In this document: positions 9,074 to 17,341 of the stretch, piece by piece
How positions within the stretch are numbered: the stretch's first letter is position 1
How the letters are laid out: the number at the start of each line of letters is the position of its first letter
DNA from: an uncultured Muribaculaceae bacterium
GTDB taxonomy: Bacteria; Bacteroidota; Bacteroidia; Bacteroidales; Muribaculaceae
Direction: 5' to 3'
Length of the DNA: 55,526 bases
Assembly (NCBI GenBank): GCA_947626355.1
Contig: CANQRV010000011.1
Span: forward strand, 1 to 55,526
The notes under the pieces: generated by a model
Seen by the model: the letters and a program-made list of their open reading frames with translations, nothing else
The model's database searches: none
What the model was told of the DNA's origin: nothing
Position numbers and translations under genes: made by a program

Positions 9074-10360
9074 ATGTCTCAAGACACACTCCTTCAAAGT
9101 GTAAAATCTTTAAGAATCAGCGACTTCGATTATCCGCTGCCAGATGAGAAAATCGCACGCCATCCGCTCGCCGTCCGCGACGCTTGCCGCCTGCTCCTCT
9201 CCGACCCGGCCCGACGGATATTCCATCGCTCCTTCGCCGAGCTCCCCGCGCTCCTCCCTCCGTCATCGCTGCTCGTATGCAACGACACCCGGGTGATCAA
9301 CGCCCGCATGGCCTTCTTCAAGCCATCCGGCGCCCGCATCGAGATCTTCCTGCTCGAGCCCTCATCCCCCGCCGACTACGCCCTCGCCTTCCAGGCGGAG
9401 GGAGCATGCCGGTGGGAATGCCTCGTGGGAAACCTCAAGAGATGGAAGGAGCCGTCGCTATCCATGGAAGTGACGCTTCCCGACGGCACGAAGGCCACGC
9501 TCACGGCCACGCGCCTCGGCCCTCTCGACGGCAACGCCCATGAGGTGGAGTTCTTCTGGGACGCTCCCGGCGTCACCTTCGCCACACTCACCGACGCCGC
9601 CGGAAAAATCCCCATCCCGCCATACCTCCGCCGCGACACCGAGGACTGCGACGCCACCGACTACCAGACAGTCTACTCCCGGGTGAAGGGCTCCGTGGCA
9701 GCGCCTACCGCCGGACTGCACTTCACGCCAGCCGTGCTCGACAACTGCCGCACCCACAACATAGAGATGCAGCGCGTCACCCTCCACGTCGGCGCCGGCA
9801 CATTCCAGCCCGTGAAGTCGGAGCTCATCGGCGAGCATCCCATGCACACCGAGACCTTCACCGTCTCGCTGCCGCTCGTCGAAGCCCTCATCGACACCCT
9901 GCGCTCCGGCCGAACTGTGACGGCCGTCGGCACCACCTCCGTGCGCACCCTCGAGTCGCTACCGTATCTCGGCCATAAGCTCATGAAGGGCGACAGCGAC
10001 ATGCACGTGGGCCAGTGGGACCCCTACACGGAAGATGCCGCGTCTATCGACACCCTCCAGGCCCTCGAGACCCTGCGGCGCCACATCGCCGCCCTCCCGG
10101 CCCATCAGCTGACCGCCACCACCGCCATCATGATAGCGCCCGGATTCACGTGGCGCATCACCGGAGCCATGGTGACCAACTTCCATCAGCCCCAGTCGAC
10201 GCTCCTGCTCCTCGTCTCCGCCTTTCTCGACCGCCGCCCCACCGACACCCCGCAATGGAAGAGGATATACAGAGAGGCGCTCGATTCAGGCTATCGGTTC
10301 CTCTCCTACGGCGACGCCTGCCTCTTCTTCCCGGCCAAAGACAAATGTCCGTGCCGGTAA
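9074..10360 (+). CDS. queA: S-adenosylmethionine:tRNA ribosyltransferase-isomerase
   Basis: A 428-residue cytoplasmic enzyme that transfers and isomerises the ribosyl part of S-adenosylmethionine onto preQ1 in the wobble position of tRNA, forming epoxyqueuosine. Recognisable family segments include SDFDYPLPDEKIARHP near the N-terminus, LLVCNDTRVINAR, GSVAAPTAGLHFTP, VTLHVGAGTFQPV, TVTAVGTTSVRTLE and the C-terminal MVTNFHQPQSTLLLLVSAF. It is longer than the E. coli enzyme, with extra length towards the C-terminus. The stop codon (10358-10360) directly abuts a palindromic repeat arm. Confidence 0.95.
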   Translation: MSQDTLLQSVKSLRISDFDYPLPDEKIARHPLAVRDACRLLLSDPARRIFHRSFAELPALLPPSSLLVCNDTRVINARMAFFKPSGARIEIFLLEPSSPADYALAFQAEGACRWECLVGNLKRWKEPSLSMEVTLPDGTKATLTATRLGPLDGNAHEVEFFWDAPGVTFATLTDAAGKIPIPPYLRRDTEDCDATDYQTVYSRVKGSVAAPTAGLHFTPAVLDNCRTHNIEMQRVTLHVGAGTFQPVKSELIGEHPMHTETFTVSLPLVEALIDTLRSGRTVTAVGTTSVRTLESLPYLGHKLMKGDSDMHVGQWDPYTEDAASIDTLQALETLRRHIAALPAHQLTATTAIMIAPGFTWRITGAMVTNFHQPQSTLLLLVSAFLDRRPTDTPQWKRIYREALDSGYRFLSYGDACLFFPAKDKCPCR

Positions 10361-10387
10361 GGAAACATGCCGAAGGCATGTCCCTAC
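10361..10387 (-). repeat. GTAGGGAC palindromic repeat, solo arm
   Basis: On the minus strand it reads GTAGGGACATGCC-TTC-GGCATGTTTCC. The stem is ACATGCC/GGCATGT (plus-strand 10365-10371 and 10375-10381). It begins on the base immediately after the queA stop codon and lies between queA and aroA. Confidence 0.75.
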
Positions 10388-10422
10388 TGGCCGTATCAAC
10401 TATAAATCAGCTATATTCCAGG

Positions 10423-11610
10423 ATGACTGACCGAATACCGATCATATCCCTCCCGGCATCGAAGAGCATCGCCCAGCGCGCATACGTGGCCAAGCTCCTC
10501 TCCGGCTCCGACTGCCGCATAGAGCCGGAGCCCGACTGCGAGGATGTGGAGATAATGGCCGCCGCCATCGACATCATAAAGCGGAGCGTAAGCGAGGGAC
10601 ACCTCACCGCCGACCTACGGCTCAACGGCACGGCGCTGAGGCTCCTCACGGCGGCTGCCGCCTCGATACCCGGCACCCTCGTGACCCTCACGGGAGTACC
10701 GCGCCTCTGCGAGAGGCCCATGGCGCCGCTCGTAGAGGCCCTGCGCGAGGCCGGCGCCGACATCACATACGCCGGAAAGCCGGGATTCGCGCCCCTCACC
10801 ATCCGGGGGCGCCGTCTCGAAGGGGGCGACCTCGTCATCGACGCCTCGCAAAGCTCGCAGTTCGTCTCCGCCCTCATGCTCGCAGCCCCGACATGGACGC
10901 GCGGCCTCTCGCTGCGCCTCACCTCCAGCCCCGTGTCAAAAGGATACATATGGATGACAGCCAACATGATGGGAAGCTTCGGCATCCCGGTGGAGACACA
11001 CCTTGACAAGATTGCAGTAATGCCGGGACAATACGATATGCCAGCGACATATCACGTGGAGCCCGACATGAGCGCCGCCTCCTTTTTCTTCGAGGCCAAG
11101 GCTCTCGGCATGAAGCCCTCCCTGTGGCTGACTCCCTACCTGCAGCGCAGCGTCCAGCCGGATGCCGTCTTCCCCGTCATACTCCACGAGGCGCTGCGCG
11201 ACGGCAGCGCCGACCGCGACATGAGGAACGTGCCCGACATCGTGCCTCCCCTGGCCGTGACGCTTGCCCTGCGCGGCGTCCCCTTCACGCTACGCGGCCT
11301 GTGGCACTTACGCCACAAGGAATGCGACCGCCTGGAGGCACTGGCGCTCGGTCTGCGGCAGCTCGGCTTCACCGTGGAGTGTGGCGGCGACTATATAGAA
11401 TGCGACTCGCGGCGAGGGCCGCATGAGAAGAATCCGCTGATACGCACCTTCAACGACCACCGGATGGTGATGGCTTTCGCCGTGGCCGCCGAAGCCGCCG
11501 GCGGACTGAGGGTCGACTGCCCGGAGGCAGTCGCGAAATCATACCCCGGATTCTGGGAGAATCTGGAAAGAGTGAAGAGTCGTGAAGGCAATGACTTGGG
11601 CCGAACGTAG
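10423..11610 (+). CDS. aroA: 3-phosphoshikimate 1-carboxyvinyltransferase (EPSP synthase)
   Basis: A 395-residue shikimate-pathway enzyme that joins phosphoenolpyruvate to shikimate 3-phosphate. Signatures: SLPASKSIAQRA near the N-terminus, LNGTALRLLTAAAA, DASQSSQFVSALMLAAP, RHKECDRLEALALGL and FNDHRMVMAFAVAAEA. I chose ATG 10423 because MTDRIPIISLPASKS aligns with the family start. An in-frame ATG at 10378 would begin inside the upstream palindromic repeat and is less likely. The last residues (about VKSREGNDLGRT) are encoded by a GAGTGAA-type heptad repeat, and the TAG stop (11608-11610) belongs to the GTAGGGAC repeat. The native C-terminus therefore appears to have been replaced by repeat DNA. 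The active-site motifs are intact. Confidence 0.93.
   Translation: MTDRIPIISLPASKSIAQRAYVAKLLSGSDCRIEPEPDCEDVEIMAAAIDIIKRSVSEGHLTADLRLNGTALRLLTAAAASIPGTLVTLTGVPRLCERPMAPLVEALREAGADITYAGKPGFAPLTIRGRRLEGGDLVIDASQSSQFVSALMLAAPTWTRGLSLRLTSSPVSKGYIWMTANMMGSFGIPVETHLDKIAVMPGQYDMPATYHVEPDMSAASFFFEAKALGMKPSLWLTPYLQRSVQPDAVFPVILHEALRDGSADRDMRNVPDIVPPLAVTLALRGVPFTLRGLWHLRHKECDRLEALALGLRQLGFTVECGGDYIECDSRRGPHEKNPLIRTFNDHRMVMAFAVAAEAAGGLRVDCPEAVAKSYPGFWENLERVKSREGNDLGRT
11569..11587 (+). repeat. GAGTGAA-type heptad repeat at the aroA 3' end
   Basis: AAGAGTGAAGAGTCGTGAA is a degenerate heptad repeat inside the last aroA codons. The same sequence type, in the same orientation relative to the gene, occurs at the ends of the genes at 31598-33160 and 36314-37507. 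Confidence 0.55.
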
Positions 11611-11703
11611 GGACATGCCTCCGGCATGTTTCTATGGCCGGCGAGTCCGAGGCATTCCTGTCGGCGAAGACAGGGGGGAAACGTGCCAAAGGCACGTCCC
11701 TAC
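11607..11703. repeat. Paired GTAGGGAC palindromic element (97 bp, MITE-like)
   Basis: The left arm is GTAGGGACATGCC-TCC-GGCATGTTTC (from 11607) and the right arm is GGAAACGTGCC-AAA-GGCACGTCCCTAC (to 11703), an inverted pair around a roughly 45-base core. Each arm carries its own hairpin: ACATGCC/GGCATGT on the left, ACGTGCC/GGCACGT on the right. There is no coding capacity of its own. It contributes the aroA stop codon. Confidence 0.75.
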
Positions 11704-11755
11704 AATCCGCGAGAGCCAAAGGTAAAGAGCAACATATTAAAAATCAGACATAGAT

Positions 11756-12247
11756 ATGCAGGGAGCATTAGTCATATTATTGTTTATTATCGTGGTCGGC
11801 ATAATCCTTTATGCCGTCGATGTGTTTTACTACCGTAAGCGCGACGCCGCCAAAGGCACGGGCACCGCTTCGGCCACTCCCCAGGAGGGAGAGGCTTCGG
11901 CATCTGACATCGAAGGACAGCCGGCCAATGCTGAGTCTTCACCTCACGGCGACGGCTGCTGCGGCATGCACCTCGTATGCGAGAAGAAAGCCGTGGCCGC
12001 CACGGAGCCGCCGGTGTATTACGACGACGAGGAACTCGATGTCTACGCCGGCCGAGAGCCGCAGAGCTACACCTCGACAGAGATCGAGGAATTTCGGGAG
12101 GTGATGCTCACGCTGCTCCCCTCCGACGCCGCCGGATGGGCACAGAGCCTGCTCCAGCGCCGCATCGCGCTTCCCGAGGAGCTCCACGACGAGCTGATGC
12201 TCATCATCACGGAGGCCGCCGGCGACAATAGAAACATACACATTTAG
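11756..12247 (+). CDS. Conserved-looking hypothetical single-pass membrane protein
   Basis: A 163-residue protein I do not recognise. It has one N-terminal membrane segment (about residues 4-22, ALVILLFIIVVGIILYAVD), then a low-complexity Ala/Ser/Glu linker. A short Cys/His-containing stretch (DGCCGMHLVCEKK, about 62-74) could bind metal. The acidic, probably helical C-terminal domain contains EEFREVMLTLLPSDAAGWAQ. It ends 12 bases before the metal-ABC permease, so the two are probably co-transcribed, and a link to metal transport or its regulation is possible but unproven. Confidence 0.65.
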   Translation: MQGALVILLFIIVVGIILYAVDVFYYRKRDAAKGTGTASATPQEGEASASDIEGQPANAESSPHGDGCCGMHLVCEKKAVAATEPPVYYDDEELDVYAGREPQSYTSTEIEEFREVMLTLLPSDAAGWAQSLLQRRIALPEELHDELMLIITEAAGDNRNIHI

Positions 12248-12259
12248 AAATTATACACT

Positions 12260-13084
12260 TTGGAAATACTGAGCTATCCCTTCTTCCGCAACGCACTCAT
12301 AGGAGTGGTCCTGATCTCGGTGGCCGCCGCCCTGATCGGGTGCTACATAGTGAGCCGCCGCATGGTGTTCATCTCCGGAGGCATCACCCACGCCTGCTTC
12401 GGCGGTCTCGGCCTCGGCTACTTCCTCGGAGTGAGCCCGCTGGCCATGGCCGCCGTGTTTGCCGTCGCCGGCTCGCTGGGCGTCGACTGGCTCTCGCGCC
12501 GCCGCGTGCGCAAAGACTCCGCGATCGCCGTGATATGGGCTCTCGGCATGGCGCTCGGAATACTCTTCGTCTTCCTCACCGCCGGCTACGTGCCGGAGCT
12601 CAACTCATTCCTTTTCGGCAACGTGCTCACCATCACACACAGCGACCTCTGGCTCTTCGCCGTCTTCACCGCGCTGCTCGGCGCCTTCTACGCGATGTTC
12701 TACCGCGTGATAGTGGCCGTGAGCTTCGACGAGGACTTCGCGCGCACGCTCCATCTGCCGGTGACGGCCGTCAATGTGGTGATGACGGTCTTCGTCTCGC
12801 TAGCCATCGTGCTCACCATCCGCATGATAGGCATCATGCTGCTGATGTCGCTCCTCTCGCTGCCGCAGATCACGGCCGAGCTCTTCACCCGCCGCTACGC
12901 CCCGATGATGTGGCTCTCCATGGCCCTCTCGCTCGCCGGAGGCGTCGGCGGACTATTCATAGCCTATTTCATCTCCGTGCCCGCGTCGGCGGCCATAGTG
13001 CTGCTCCTCGTGGCCTTCTACGGCGCCGGAGCCGCCATCGCGGCATGGCGCTCGCGATGCCGCATCAATCCTGAAAACGACTGA
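12260..13084 (+). CDS. Metal ABC transporter permease (ZnuB/MntB family)
   Basis: A 274-residue, very hydrophobic protein with about eight membrane segments. Family signatures include GCYIVSRRMVFISGGITHA near residues 27-45, GNVLTITHSDLW and the end of the cytoplasmic coupling region. It would form the inner-membrane channel of a zinc or manganese importer. Translation appears to start at TTG 12260, since MEILSYPFFRNALIGV matches family N-termini. No ATPase or binding-protein gene is adjacent, which is unusual; partners must be elsewhere. It lies between the hypothetical membrane protein and an MFS gene that starts 6 bases after its stop. Confidence 0.88.
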   Translation: MEILSYPFFRNALIGVVLISVAAALIGCYIVSRRMVFISGGITHACFGGLGLGYFLGVSPLAMAAVFAVAGSLGVDWLSRRRVRKDSAIAVIWALGMALGILFVFLTAGYVPELNSFLFGNVLTITHSDLWLFAVFTALLGAFYAMFYRVIVAVSFDEDFARTLHLPVTAVNVVMTVFVSLAIVLTIRMIGIMLLMSLLSLPQITAELFTRRYAPMMWLSMALSLAGGVGGLFIAYFISVPASAAIVLLLVAFYGAGAAIAAWRSRCRINPEND

Positions 13085-13090
13085 CAGAAA

Positions 13091-14242
13091 ATGAAAAGAA
13101 GCCTGCTATCGCTCGCCTTCGGCACCTTCGCCTTAGGCGTGGCCGAATTCGGCATGATGGGTATCTTAGGCGACGTGGCGCGCGGCGTCGACGTCGACAT
13201 AGTGAAGGCCGGCCACCTCATCTCGGCCTACTCGCTGGGCGTGGCCGTGGGAGCCCCCCTGCTCGTGCTGCTGCGGCGCATGCCACTCAAGCGCCTGATG
13301 CTCCTCTTAGCGGCCGTCATCGCCCTCGGCAATGCCTTCGCCGCCCTATCTCCGGGATACGCGGCGCTCCTCTGCGCCCGCTTCATCTCCGGACTCCCCC
13401 ACGGCGCCTATTTCGGCGCCGGAGCCATCGTCTGCTCGCGACTCGCCGACCCCGGCAAGGGAGCCTCGGCCGTGGCCGTGATGGTGGGCGGCATGACGGT
13501 GGCCAACCTCGTCGGCGTGCCCTTCGCCACCTGGATATGCGCCGCCACGAGCTGGCGCGTAGCCTTCGCCGCCGTGAGCCTCATCGGCCTGCTGACATTC
13601 GCCGGCGTGTGGGGCTGGATGCCTAAGCTGGCGCCACTCCCCGACACCGGGCTGCGCGGCCAGTTCCGCTTCCTGCGCCGCGGCGCCCCGTGGCTCATCT
13701 ACGGCGGCGTCTTCTTCGGCCAGGCCTCCGTCTACTGCTGGCTGAGCTATGTGGAGCCGGTGATGACCGAGGTGGCCCGCTTCCCGTCGGCCGCCATGAC
13801 GTGGATCATGATGCTCTGCGGCCTCGGCATGGTGGTGGGCAACATCATGGCCGGACGGCTCGCCGACCGCCACCGCCCGTCGGCGGTGTGCTGCGGCATA
13901 GCGCTGACGCTCGCCGTCGTGATGACGGGGCTCTACTTCGCGGCCCCCTCGCGCTTCCTCTCGCTGCCGCTGGCCTTCGTGGCCTGCGCCGGCCTCTTCG
14001 GCCTCGGAGGGCCGCTGCAATACCTCATAGTGCGTTTCGCCAAAGGTGGCGAGATGCTCGGCGGCGCCGGCATCCAGATCTCGTTCAATGTCTCCAACGC
14101 GATGTCGGCCGCCGTGGGCGGGGCCTGCATCCATGCCGGACTCGGCCTTGCCTCCCCTGCCCTGGCCGGAGTGCCCTTCGCCCTCGTCGGCGCCCTCTGC
14201 CTATACCTCCTCAACCGCCGCTACGCCTCCGAAGGCGCCTGA
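13091..14242 (+). CDS. MFS transporter (AraJ/drug:H+ antiporter type)
   Basis: A 383-residue protein with 12 predicted membrane helices. It shows major-facilitator features: FALGVAEFGMMGIL in helix 1, the basic loop RRMPLKRLML after helix 2, and ARFISGLPHGAYFGAGAIV in helix 4. The overall pattern resembles sugar or drug efflux permeases of the AraJ/YdhP type. The substrate cannot be inferred. It starts 6 bases after the metal-ABC permease stop, so it is probably in the same transcript. Confidence 0.85.
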   Translation: MKRSLLSLAFGTFALGVAEFGMMGILGDVARGVDVDIVKAGHLISAYSLGVAVGAPLLVLLRRMPLKRLMLLLAAVIALGNAFAALSPGYAALLCARFISGLPHGAYFGAGAIVCSRLADPGKGASAVAVMVGGMTVANLVGVPFATWICAATSWRVAFAAVSLIGLLTFAGVWGWMPKLAPLPDTGLRGQFRFLRRGAPWLIYGGVFFGQASVYCWLSYVEPVMTEVARFPSAAMTWIMMLCGLGMVVGNIMAGRLADRHRPSAVCCGIALTLAVVMTGLYFAAPSRFLSLPLAFVACAGLFGLGGPLQYLIVRFAKGGEMLGGAGIQISFNVSNAMSAAVGGACIHAGLGLASPALAGVPFALVGALCLYLLNRRYASEGA

Positions 14243-14245
14243 CAT

Positions 14246-14277
14246 TTTGCAGCTTTCCGACATAATTATTACCTTTG
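14246..14277 (+). promoter_or_regulatory. Promoter of the decayed TPR regulator
   Basis: TTTG at 14246-14249, a 20-base spacer and TACCTTTG at 14270-14277 form a complete Bacteroidetes promoter. It remains intact upstream of a gene that is broken. Confidence 0.65.
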
Positions 14278-14302
14278 CACCGAAAACCATAATGCGCCCG
14301 AG

Positions 14303-15623
14303 ATGCCTCACACAATAAGATTGGCCATAACATGTCTGCTGCTTATCCTTTCCTCCGCAGCCTACGCGAAGGAGAGGCCGGTATGGGCCGACTCGCTGCT
14401 CAACAACACCTCCCAGCTCAATCCGGAGGAAGCAGCCCGGCTCGTGGTCTATCTGCAGCATCTCCGCGAGACAGAACGCGACGCCGACATGCGCTGGTAT
14501 TGCTCGGCCGCGCTGACCCAGTGCGCATGGTATCTCATACAGAAGCGGGAATGGTATCTCGCCTCTCCACTCATCGATATGGCCGACAAATACTTCCAGG
14601 GCGGCGACAGTTCCATCTACTACACCCTGCAGTCGGCAAAGGTAGGCGTCCTTATCGAGACGGAGAATTACCCCAGGGCCGAACGGCTCCTCCGCGGAGT
14701 GGAGACCTATTACCGGCAGAAGCGCGACACACTGGAATGGCTGAAATCATGCATGAACCTCTGCCGGGTGTATCTCGCCGCCGACCGCCGCAAGGAGGCC
14801 CAGACCTACTACAACAAGATAGTGAAGATGTAGTCCGATCCGCGCTACGCCATCTATTTCGCCATCGCCGTGCCATACGCCGAACAACTCGAGAATGACT
14901 CAAGCCTGCGTATCGACCTGATCAACGAGGCAATCAAGGTCTCGGCCGACAACGGGTTCTACTATCTGTACAGTTCCCTCTTCACTTCATTGGCCAGCTA
15001 TTACAAAAGAAGCGGCGAGTATCAGTCGGCGCTCTCAAATGCACAGAAAGGGATAAGATATGCCAGAAAATACGAGCAGGCGATCGACCTTGTGAGAGGC
15101 GAGCGCACCCTCGCTTCCATATATGCCCTTCAGAAGGAATAAGCACTGGCCTATACCGCCGCGTCGGCGGAAAACCAGACCCTGCTTGAAATCCAGACCA
15201 AGGGAGACAAGGCGATATATGATGACGTCAACATATCGACATCACTTATGGGATGGTGTGTGGAGAACGTGCCACCCGCTGATGACACGCCAGGGAGGAA
15301 TACCGGGGGAGCATGACGCCGCCATCCGGCAACTCCTCACCGGGCCGCTCCAAGACCGATGGGCCGACCGCGACAGCGACGCGCTCGACCAGGCACGGCA
15401 GACCGCGGAAGCTTTCCGCGAGCGCCTTAAAGCCACCGGAGTCCAGCTCACGCCCGCCGACCTCCGCCTCGCCACATACCTCCGCGCCGGACTCACCATC
15501 CGCGAGATATGCATGGTCGACGGCGTGCAGGCGAAGTCGGTAAACCAGGCACGCTACCGTCTGCGCAAGGCTCTCGGGCTGACACAGGATGCAAGTCTGG
15601 AGGCTTATCTGGCGACAATTTAA
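14303..15623 (+). pseudogene. TPR sensor/LuxR-type HTH regulator, decayed
   Basis: The first frame has a signal peptide (MPHTIRLAITCLLLILSSAAYA) and TPR-like helices. It stops at TAG 14831-14833 (KIVKM*SDPRY), continues in the same frame to TAA 15140-15142 (LQKE*ALAYTAAS), and again to a TGA near 15314. A +1 change of frame is then needed to reach the C-terminal HTH: QLTPADLRLATYLRAGLTI, REICMVDGVQAKSVN, QARYRLRKALGL, ending at 15623. This is the LuxR-like domain found at the end of many Bacteroidales TPR regulators. The first two stops are each one C-to-T change from a glutamine codon. With two nonsense changes and at least one indel the gene is surely dead unless the sequence has errors. 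Confidence 0.8.
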
Positions 15624-15758
15624 CACTCCGGCGCCCCCTCCTGGCACTATCTACATTGTAGTTTAATCCATAGCTGATATTCAATCGATTGGATTGAAAC
15701 GATAGATAATAATCTATCTATTTCCATAGCTTGGTAGGTGTAAAAAGTGCCTGACATA

Positions 15759-15791
15759 TTTGCAGGCTACAAGCCCTTACCTATAAATTTG
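15759..15791 (+). promoter_or_regulatory. Promoter of the Omp28-like pseudogene
   Basis: TTTG 15759-15762, a 21-base spacer and TAAATTTG 15784-15791. It lies 27 bases before the ATG at 15819. Confidence 0.6.
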
Positions 15792-15818
15792 CAGCAACAA
15801 ACCAAACCTGATAAGAGT

Positions 15819-17186
15819 ATGAAGAAAAACGATTACCATTCTGAGTATGGCCATGATGGCCGGCATGCCGGCCATGGCAGCCCCGACATCAGCAGCCTCG
15901 CTGGCACGGATGAATCCCGAGCCCCTCACCGAACGCTACGCGGAGTCGCAGCTACCCGCCGCGCTGCGTGCGTTCCTGAAGACTCCGGAAGGGATGAAAT
16001 ACAGTGCCGCCGACATGATGCGGGCAATACGCCGTGGCATGGCTCCCGTGAGACTCCCGGAGGGAGTGACAACCGAGACAGTGCTTTCCGAGGATTTCTC
16101 ACTCTGGACAGCAGGCGAGCTCGGCAATCCCGACCCCACGACTGTGGAAGACAATTCACTGATGCAGACTCCGGGCGACTGGGCACTGTTTCTTACCCAG
16201 CAGGCCGGCGGCTGCGCCTACACGAGCTTCGACGAGGTTGGAGAAGACGGACCCGGCTATATCAAGACATTCGGCGTAGACGTCTCCGGAGGCGAGGGAA
16301 TCTGGCGTGTGAGCTGCAAGGCATACAACGCCAATCCGAATGCCCAGGACCAAGGACTGCAGGGAATATTTTTCGATGAGGCTGCCTCGATGATCCACAG
16401 CGCGTCAAGCGTGGCTTTGACATATGGACAATGTATCGGCCACTCTCGCCGATGTCGACTGTCTCAACGTGACATGGGACAAGGTAGAGGGTGCCACCGG
16501 ATATAGATTGAGCCTCCGGCACCTACGCGCCGGCAGTGATGCTCGACCGCACCGTCTCCGGAGGCAACCCGGTGCCTGTGGAAAGCATCGGGTATTACGA
16601 CACCTTCGAGGCCCGGCTCCAGCAGGCTTTAGCGGAGCCGGCATTCGTGGCCGTGTCAGCGAAAGCCGCTCTCGACGGGGATGTAGTGAACATCGAGGTC
16701 AACGCAGAGGCCCTTCCGGTGTTCAATGCCCTCTGCCCGGAGCCCCGCGTCAACGTCTTCATCGTGGAAGACGGCATACTCCACCACGACCAGGCAGGCA
16801 TCTCGTCTGACTCGTTCACCCACAACCATGTGAACCGAGGCAACGTCACCGGCATTTTCGGCGATCCTATAGATATGACATCCGGCAGCTACAACGGCGG
16901 TTTCACCGTCGACGTCAACCCCGAATGGAACACCGACAACCTTCAGGTAGTGGCCTTCATATCGGCCTACAGTCAGGAGGATGTCGCAGCCTGTCGCGTC
17001 TACAACACCGCGGTATGCGCAGTGGCAGGCAGCGGCGTAGAGGAAACCGGCACTCCGGAGGCAACTCAGGCTGAGTATTACACCCTTCAGGGCACGCGGG
17101 CTGCGGCCGATGCCCGAGGCATCCTGATCGAGATCCGCCATCACGCCGACGGCACCTCCACCCGCTCCGTAACGGTCAGGAAATAA
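15819..17186 (+). pseudogene. Omp28-like secreted protein, multiply frameshifted
   Basis: The signal peptide reads correctly only if one A of the A5 run at 15825-15829 is removed: MKKTITILSMAMMAGMPAMA. The present sequence reads off frame. Coding then runs in the next frame (NPEPLTERYAESQLPAALRA, LSEDFSLWTAGELGNP) to about 16420. It moves to a third frame (DNVSATLADVDCLNVTWDKV, fibronectin-like) to about 16525, and back to the first frame to 17186. The last part has Omp28-type sequence (FIVEDGILHHDQAG, FTHNHVNRGNVTGIFGDP, VNPEWNTDNLQVVAFI) and an exported-protein tail (YYTLQGTRA...TRSVTVRK). All three shifts are of +1 type. Omp28-like proteins are surface lipoproteins or secreted proteins of unclear function. 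Confidence 0.78.
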
Positions 17187-17210
17187 GCCGTCAGCGACAA
17201 TATGACCCCT

Positions 17211-17240
17211 GAGCCGGGATGCAACATGGCATTCCGGCTC
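17211..17240 (+). terminator. Terminator after the Omp28-like pseudogene
   Basis: GAGCCGGGATGC (17211-17222) pairs with GCATTCCGGCTC (17229-17240) with one G-T pair, then ATTTTGTGAGCTTTT. Confidence 0.7.
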
Positions 17241-17277
17241 ATTTTGTGAGCTTTTGACCATTTTTATTCCGGAGCTT

Positions 17278-17311
17278 TTTGCGGCCGATTCAACACTTTT
17301 TTATAACTTTG
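17278..17311 (+). promoter_or_regulatory. Promoter of the secreted protein at 17342
   Basis: TTTG 17278-17281, a 22-base spacer and TAACTTTG 17304-17311. Confidence 0.6.
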
Positions 17312-17341
17312 CCGCGCAAATTATTATAATAGTTAAAAGAT

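Noticed and set aside
14303..15142. Stop-codon reassignment (TAG and TAA read as glutamine)
   Set aside because: Many intact genes in the window end with TAG or TAA at the expected family length, and a frameshift is also needed, so decay is the simpler reading.
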